Source: CAINVV01 sp038323575
Lineage (GTDB): Bacteria; Bacteroidota; Bacteroidia; Bacteroidales; Prolixibacteraceae
Length of the DNA stretch: 64,000 nt
Direction of reading: 5' to 3'
Assembly: GCA_038323575.1 (NCBI GenBank)
Contig: JBBQHB010000017.1
Span: forward strand, 1 to 64,000
Within the stretch, counting starts at the first letter, position 1. The number at the start of each line of letters is the position of its first letter. The notes below the pieces were generated by a model. The model ran no database searches. It was not told where the DNA came from and saw only the letters and a program-made list of their open reading frames with translations. Below are positions 59,978 through 64,000 of this stretch, piece after piece. The position numbers were made by a program, and so were the translations under genes.

Positions 59978-60554
59978 GTCCATTTGTTTCGAAAACGGTG
60001 CTTTTCAGAGGATTCCGCTACACGAAGAGCGAATGAACCATTCCAGGCATCTGCTGTTCGGCAGCCAGGACCAGCTATCCTTAGAACATCTCAGCATCCC
60101 GGAAGGACTTCAACACCAAAAAATTAAATGCAGAGTTACCTATTCTGTTGTTTTAGAGCGCATCGAATACGAGGTCTACAGCAACAAACAAATCAAAAGT
60201 CTGAAGTTGGTTAAGGCTGATCTGGTTGACTATACTTTCAAGTATAAAAACCGCGATTCACTGAACCGTTTGCTGGACCTTCGCGGCACGGCGGACGAAA
60301 TATTGATCGTACAAAACGGAAAGATAACCGATACCAGTTTCACCAACATTGTTTTCCTGAAGGACGGAACCTGGTATTCACCTGAATACCCGCTGCTAGC
60401 CGGAACAAGAAGGGCCGATTACCTGCAGAAAAAACTGATCTTTCCGCAGATTATCAGGCCCGAAGATTTGTACCTGTTTGAAGAAGCCAGGCTGATCAAT
60501 TCCATGCGTTCGCTGGAGGATGCCGAACCCATTCAAATATCAGCGATCTTTTAA
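59961..60554 (+). CDS. pabC: Aminodeoxychorismate lyase-like, class IV aminotransferase
   Basis: A pyridoxal-phosphate enzyme of fold type IV, 197 residues, probably splitting aminodeoxychorismate to p-aminobenzoate and pyruvate. The expected Lys appears in SLKLVKADLVDYTFKYKNRD (the segment that precedes the cofactor site); ITDTSFTNIVFLKDGTW and LLAGTRRADYLQKK are family motifs. It overlaps pabB by 17 bp and converges on the next gene 6 bp away. An alternative aminotransferase activity is possible. Confidence 0.85.
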   Translation: MLQLIESICFENGAFQRIPLHEERMNHSRHLLFGSQDQLSLEHLSIPEGLQHQKIKCRVTYSVVLERIEYEVYSNKQIKSLKLVKADLVDYTFKYKNRDSLNRLLDLRGTADEILIVQNGKITDTSFTNIVFLKDGTWYSPEYPLLAGTRRADYLQKKLIFPQIIRPEDLYLFEEARLINSMRSLEDAEPIQISAIF

Positions 60555-60560
60555 TCAGAT

Positions 60561-61331
60561 TCAGAATGCAAATCCGATGCTGATACCACCCCGGTACCAG
60601 GGATAGGGTACCGAGCTGCCTTTGACACCTATTGTACTGCCGGTTTGGGATGTCGTAAATTTGTCTCCGAGGAATGAAGGCATGTTGCTGATAAAATCAT
60701 CCACATTTTTCTTCATTTCGTTCATTACCGTAGGATCAGACTCTGAAGAGGTAACTTTCCCGTCAAAATTAGCCAGGCCTGCCTCTATGCCGAAAAAATA
60801 GAAGTCAATGGCGACTCTTTTGGCAATCATAAACTGTACTCCCCACTGCAGACCGGCGCTCATGGTGCTTCCCTCTACTTTAATTTCCTCCGTAAAAAGG
60901 ATGGGATTTCCAAAATCAGGACTTGTAGTTTGACTGCTTTTGCCGCTCATGGTATAAGTCTGGTACTTCAGATAGGGTGAAAAATAAAATCCGGCCGCCT
61001 GGGTATGATGTCCGGAATAATGCCTGTAGGCTGCCCGGATTGCCATAGTACTAAGGAGATCATTGCTGATATCAGTCGGTTTTGCACCCTTGTAGAATTT
61101 GCTGATAAATGGCTTGCTGGACGGAATTCCTACTCCTACGGTAAAAGAGCTTTTGGCGCTGAATTTACGTTCATACTCAAAGGAGGTGCTGTTGAAAAGG
61201 AGATTGACAGGAAGAAACTTTATCACATTCTTGTGGACATCCGGCGTGGTTTCATTACCGGTTGTCGTCTCCTGTCCGAAAGCAAAAGCAGAAACAGCAA
61301 TAAAAAACAAAAAAAGTGTTGTAGTTTTCAT
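60561..61331 (-). CDS. DUF3575-like outer membrane protein
   Basis: A 256-residue exported protein. A signal peptide ends at SAFAFGQ; the rest alternates as an outer-membrane beta-barrel (for example NVIKFLPVNLLFNSTSFEYERKF, AAGFYFSPYLKYQTY, and the final GISIGFAF). This resembles DUF3575 proteins of Bacteroidota, with unknown function. It is convergent with the pabC-like gene. A region near residues 195-230 is polar and could be an extracellular loop. Confidence 0.75.
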   Translation of the reverse strand: MKTTTLFLFFIAVSAFAFGQETTTGNETTPDVHKNVIKFLPVNLLFNSTSFEYERKFSAKSSFTVGVGIPSSKPFISKFYKGAKPTDISNDLLSTMAIRAAYRHYSGHHTQAAGFYFSPYLKYQTYTMSGKSSQTTSPDFGNPILFTEEIKVEGSTMSAGLQWGVQFMIAKRVAIDFYFFGIEAGLANFDGKVTSSESDPTVMNEMKKNVDDFISNMPSFLGDKFTTSQTGSTIGVKGSSVPYPWYRGGISIGFAF

Positions 61332-61625
61332 GGTTGTTGTTTGATTAGCTAATGATGACTTGAATTGTAAATATATGCAAAAGTTTTTTGAAATTGCACG
61401 GTCATGTGAAAGGATTTGTTTATTCGGTTATGTGAAGTTGTTCCGACAAAGATGCATTTGTAATTGGAGGAAAGGCTTAGTCGGGAATTGCATTAGGGAA
61501 AGGATTTACACAAAACTCAGCACGTCCCGGAATCCTCAAAACATAGCGATACCTCTTCAGCCCACTGGTGAATTATTTAATTGGTTATTCTTCAAAATGA
61601 GCGGACAAAATAAGAAAAAACCTGG
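61332..61625. other. Intergenic region without clear features
   Basis: 294 bp with no convincing gene, promoter or repeat on either strand. An open frame on + runs from 61360 into the bactofilin gene but has no coding character. Confidence 0.6.
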
Positions 61626-62183
61626 TTACTTGCTGCTACTTATTGCCGGATTGCTCTCTAATTCAACCGGTAATGAGCCCAGGCCGTTTTTATTAGCCGG
61701 CGCAGATTTTGTATAGGAATAAACATTCTTGATAAAAAGGTCTCTGATCTTATCCAGGGTTGGATCGGTGGATAGTTTTGTCAAAGCATCTATATTCAGT
61801 AATAAATCCCTGATACCCTGAAAGATCTCGTTGTTGGGCACCTGAATGATGCAATTCAGGTCGCAGGAGTCTTCATTTTGGAACAATTTTGTAAATACCT
61901 TACCGGTAATTTTGGCATTACCATTGCATTCGACTTTCCCGGTGCAAAAGATATTTCCTTCGAATATACCGCTTATGATCATTTCTGAACAGATAATATC
62001 GCCTTTGACGGTAGAGTTTGAATCCAGGATTACCTTTTGAGTTGAAAGTAATGTTCCATAAAAATTACTTTCGATTTTAAAAGATTTCCTGGTTTTAATA
62101 AATCCTTCCAGAATACTTTCTTCAGGTATCAGTATTGGAATACCTTCATCTTTCTTTGGTGGAATGTTATTGCTTTGCGACAT
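61626..62183 (-). CDS. Bactofilin
   Basis: A 185-residue bactofilin, a cytoskeletal protein that polymerises through a right-handed beta-helix without nucleotides. The beta-helix is visible as regular hydrophobic steps in FKIESNFYGTLLSTQKVILDSNSTVKGDIICSEM... and AKITGKVFTKLF (about residues 30-120). The tail is polar. Bactofilins help shape, division or cell-envelope assembly. It lies between a barrel protein and tRNA-Arg, with no obvious partner gene. Confidence 0.87.
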   Translation of the reverse strand: MSQSNNIPPKKDEGIPILIPEESILEGFIKTRKSFKIESNFYGTLLSTQKVILDSNSTVKGDIICSEMIISGIFEGNIFCTGKVECNGNAKITGKVFTKLFQNEDSCDLNCIIQVPNNEIFQGIRDLLLNIDALTKLSTDPTLDKIRDLFIKNVYSYTKSAPANKNGLGSLPVELESNPAISSSK

Positions 62184-62533
62184 AATAGTTTACATTTTAG
62201 GGTTAAATGTTTTTTATCAATCCTTGAAATATTAGGAAACTCAGACAGCGCTTTTAATTAGATAAACTTTTGAGGAACTAAATGAATTATTCACAACTTA
62301 ACTTTTGAACCATAAATATAATATAATTTTTTAAATGAGAAATAGCTCTTCGGAATAATATTGGCTAACGTGCTGCAATAGTAAGTATGAAAGGAATTGA
62401 CGAAAGTTCTAAAACCAATAAAAAGACGATTAATCAATAATTGTTACCTTCTATATGATGTTGCGCAACTACCTGGAAATTCCAAAAATACAAAAGCCAA
62501 CCGCTGATTATCAGGCGATTGACTTTTTAAATG
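62184..62533. other. 350-bp region upstream of bactofilin
   Basis: No gene seen. The DNA is AT-rich near the bactofilin start. A short palindrome TGGAAATTCCA is at 62474-62484. The bactofilin promoter should be here, but no perfect -7 box is evident. Confidence 0.55.
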
Positions 62534-62605
62534 TGACCCCACCGGGATTCGAACCCAGATCAAAAGAACCGGAATCTTCCATTCTATCCATTAAACTATG
62601 GGGCC
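62534..62605 (-). tRNA. tRNA-Arg (anticodon CCG)
   Basis: On the minus strand a complete 72-nt cloverleaf: acceptor GGCCCCA pairs with TGGGGTC, the D-arm has the Arg-type AATGGATAGA, the anticodon loop TTCCGGT carries CCG, and the T-arm includes GTTCGAAT. The 3' CCA is not encoded. It reads CGG codons. Confidence 0.94.
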
Positions 62606-62618
62606 GGTTATTGTGCTG

Positions 62619-62626
62619 CAAATGTA
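62619..62626 (-). promoter_or_regulatory. -7 box for tRNA-Arg
   Basis: On the minus strand TACATTTG matches TAnnTTTG, 13 bp before the tRNA. No strong -33 element is visible. Confidence 0.45.
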
Positions 62627-62745
62627 ACAATAATCTTGTGACTGCGCTCCGTCGCAAGCGAAATGGTCCAAAAAACAATGCAAACTTTACTGCCATATCC
62701 TTTTGCTTAACTTCGCAATGACTAGGTTATATCCGTTAGAAAAAA

Positions 62746-62753
62746 TATTTTTG
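62746..62753 (+). promoter_or_regulatory. -7 box directly before the exonuclease gene
   Basis: TATTTTTG ends 5 nt before the ATG at 62759, the same spacing as at the lysE-like gene. A leaderless mRNA is suggested. Confidence 0.5.
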
Positions 62754-62758
62754 TCTGA

Positions 62759-64000
62759 ATGAATTATGCAATTATCGACGTGGAAACTACCGGGACTTCT
62801 CCTTTAAACGGGAAGATTACCGAGATTGCTGTCTACATTTTCAATGGATCTGAGATAATAGATTCTTTTTGCTCGCTGATCAACCCTGAATGCGGTATTC
62901 CCTGGAACATTACCAAGTTAACAGGCATCACCAACGAAATGGTTGAATCTGCGCCAAAATTCTACGAAATCGCCAAAAAAATCGTTGAAATTACTGCCAA
63001 CACCACTTTTGTCGCCCACAATGCCTCTTTCGATTACTCCTTTGTCAGGGAGGAGTTTAAACGGCTCGGATACGACTACAAGCGCAAAACATTGTGTACT
63101 GTAAGCCTTAGCAGGAAACTGATCCCCGGGCTCCGCTCCTACTCACTTGGCAACATCTGCCAGGATTTAAACATCCAGATTCAAGACCGTCACCGTGCAT
63201 CCGGCGATGCTTTAGCAACAGTTGAACTTTTTGCCAAAATCCTAAGACAGAATGAGACTGTTGACCACGATCTTTTTTCTTCCCGAAAGGGCAATCTTTC
63301 AGAAGAAACGATTGCATCGATACCGGGCAACTGTGGGGTTTATTATTTGTATGATTCAAAAGGGGACCTGATATACATCGGCAAGAGCAAAAATATCCAC
63401 CAGCGGATTATTGCACATCTGAACAACAGGCTCACCAAAAAAGCAATGGAAATGAGTGAGCGTATTGCATCGGTCGGCCATGAGGAGACCGGCAGTGAAC
63501 TGCTTGCCATGCTTTTGGAGTCGGAAGAGATCAAAACCAACCGGCCACATTACAACCGTGCGCAAAGGAGATCGGCCAACAACTTCGGTATTTTCTCCTT
63601 CGGGGATGAAAATGGTTACCTTCATCTGCAGGTCCGGAAAATTACGGAAGATGATGTACCGCTGATATTGTTCAGTTTTAACCGGGAAGCGGTGGACCTG
63701 CTGCATGCAAAGGCTGAAAAACATGCGCTCTGCAAAAAACTGTGCCATCTTGACGATCGTGCGGTTTCTTGTTTTAACTCCGGATTCGGGGTGTGTATGG
63801 GCGCCTGTGAAGGCAAAGAAGAACCCGAAGTCTATAATCTGCGCGTTCAGGAGGCAGTTAAACCATGGCAGTTCCATTCGCAGAATTTTTTCGTACTCGA
63901 GAAGGGAAAGCATCCGGAGGAGATGGCAGTCGTTAAAATTGCCCGTGGCAAATATATCGGATACGGCTTTTTATCAACTGATAGCTTATATGCAGATTTA
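62759..64000 (+). CDS. DnaQ-type exonuclease fused to GIY-YIG nuclease (partial)
   Basis: A protein of at least 414 residues, running off the end. Residues 1-165 are a DEDDh 3'-5' exonuclease: motif I DVETTG (7-12), motif II HNASFDYSFV (about 85-94), motif III HRASGDA (about 142-148). Residues about 190-275 are a GIY-YIG endonuclease domain: GVYYLYDSKGDLIYIGKSKN with the following Arg (IHQRIIAHL) and the later Glu region ELLAMLLESEEIKTNRPHYN. The next part, with CKKLCHL and CMGACEG cysteines, is typical of UvrC/Cho-like proteins. This fusion occurs in Bacteroidota and mycobacteria and probably acts in DNA repair. It starts with the ATG after the -7 box. Confidence 0.9.
   Translation, partial: MNYAIIDVETTGTSPLNGKITEIAVYIFNGSEIIDSFCSLINPECGIPWNITKLTGITNEMVESAPKFYEIAKKIVEITANTTFVAHNASFDYSFVREEFKRLGYDYKRKTLCTVSLSRKLIPGLRSYSLGNICQDLNIQIQDRHRASGDALATVELFAKILRQNETVDHDLFSSRKGNLSEETIASIPGNCGVYYLYDSKGDLIYIGKSKNIHQRIIAHLNNRLTKKAMEMSERIASVGHEETGSELLAMLLESEEIKTNRPHYNRAQRRSANNFGIFSFGDENGYLHLQVRKITEDDVPLILFSFNREAVDLLHAKAEKHALCKKLCHLDDRAVSCFNSGFGVCMGACEGKEEPEVYNLRVQEAVKPWQFHSQNFFVLEKGKHPEEMAVVKIARGKYIGYGFLSTDSLYADL

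Noticed and set aside
61360..61716. An open frame of 118 codons on + before bactofilin.
   Set aside because: Runs into the antisense of bactofilin, composition is unlike a protein, no family sequence.

Overview
This window looks like chromosomal DNA of a Bacteroidota bacterium, probably Bacteroidales/Marinilabiliales-like. The signs are many TAnnTTTG (-7 type) promoter elements with little Shine-Dalgarno signal, a T9SS type A C-terminal sorting domain on a giant surface protein, a fused E1 alpha/beta 2-oxoacid dehydrogenase, a GH109/ROK/FucP-type sugar locus, a TonB-dependent receptor, PyrK/PyrD, a long PurC and a short epsilon subunit of ATP synthase. I found no transposase, integrase, prophage, CRISPR array or rRNA. 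Most of the window is conserved housekeeping DNA, and its unusual content lies mainly between genes.

Layout. 1-6.6 kb: a truncated uracil-DNA glycosylase, then a sugar locus (ROK kinase and MFS transporter on +, GH109-like secreted oxidoreductase/glycosidase on -) and a TonB receptor. 6.6-16.6 kb: TlpA thioredoxin, purC, phoH, mazG, clpC, and gyrA with a TPR gene. 16.8-25.5 kb (all -): Bax-like glucosaminidase, flavodoxin, E1 and E2 of a 2-oxoacid dehydrogenase, a serine hydrolase, pyrD/pyrK and an XRE-type regulator. 25.9-32.1 kb (-): four closely spaced genes (esterase, NUDIX, aminopeptidase P, large metallopeptidase/beta-propeller protein), two of whose three junctions overlap. 32.2-34.0 kb: LysE exporter, SDR enzyme, tRNA-Lys. 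34.4-40.3 kb: a 1983-residue repeat protein with a T9SS tail, followed by a convergent ECF sigma factor. 41.4-52.2 kb (all -): agmatine deiminase, N-carbamoylputrescine amidase, the whole F1Fo ATP synthase, and a carboxy(nor)spermidine dehydrogenase-like gene, with no gap over about 80 bp and one strong terminator at the end. 52.2-64 kb: serine hydrolase, YghO-like protein, zinc peptidase, DUF502, cupin, Fe-S protein divergent from a Crp/Fnr regulator, pabB/pabC, a DUF3575-like barrel, bactofilin, tRNA-Arg and a DnaQ-GIY-YIG fusion that runs off the end.

How parts fit together. AguA and AguB convert agmatine to putrescine. The dehydrogenase at the far end of the same run could take putrescine on to carboxyspermidine, so polyamine genes bracket the ATP synthase operon. 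PyrK and PyrD form an NAD-linked dihydroorotate dehydrogenase. PabB and the class IV aminotransferase-like protein make p-aminobenzoate. E1 and E2 form two thirds of an oxidative decarboxylase complex; E3 is not in the window.

The most interesting signals are: (i) short tandem arrays with unit lengths of 7, 8 or 10 bp, mostly starting at stop codons, each carrying TGA in the sense of the upstream gene; (ii) a recurring palindrome TTACAnnTGTAA clustered around the XRE/pyr region and repeated as a pair 21 bp apart at 55.0 kb, upstream of a possible small RNA; (iii) the polyamine/ATP synthase gene run; (iv) several genes whose -7 promoter box lies only 5-6 nt before the start codon, suggesting leaderless mRNAs; (v) an (ACT)9 microsatellite sitting where the ribosome would bind ahead of the ROK kinase.
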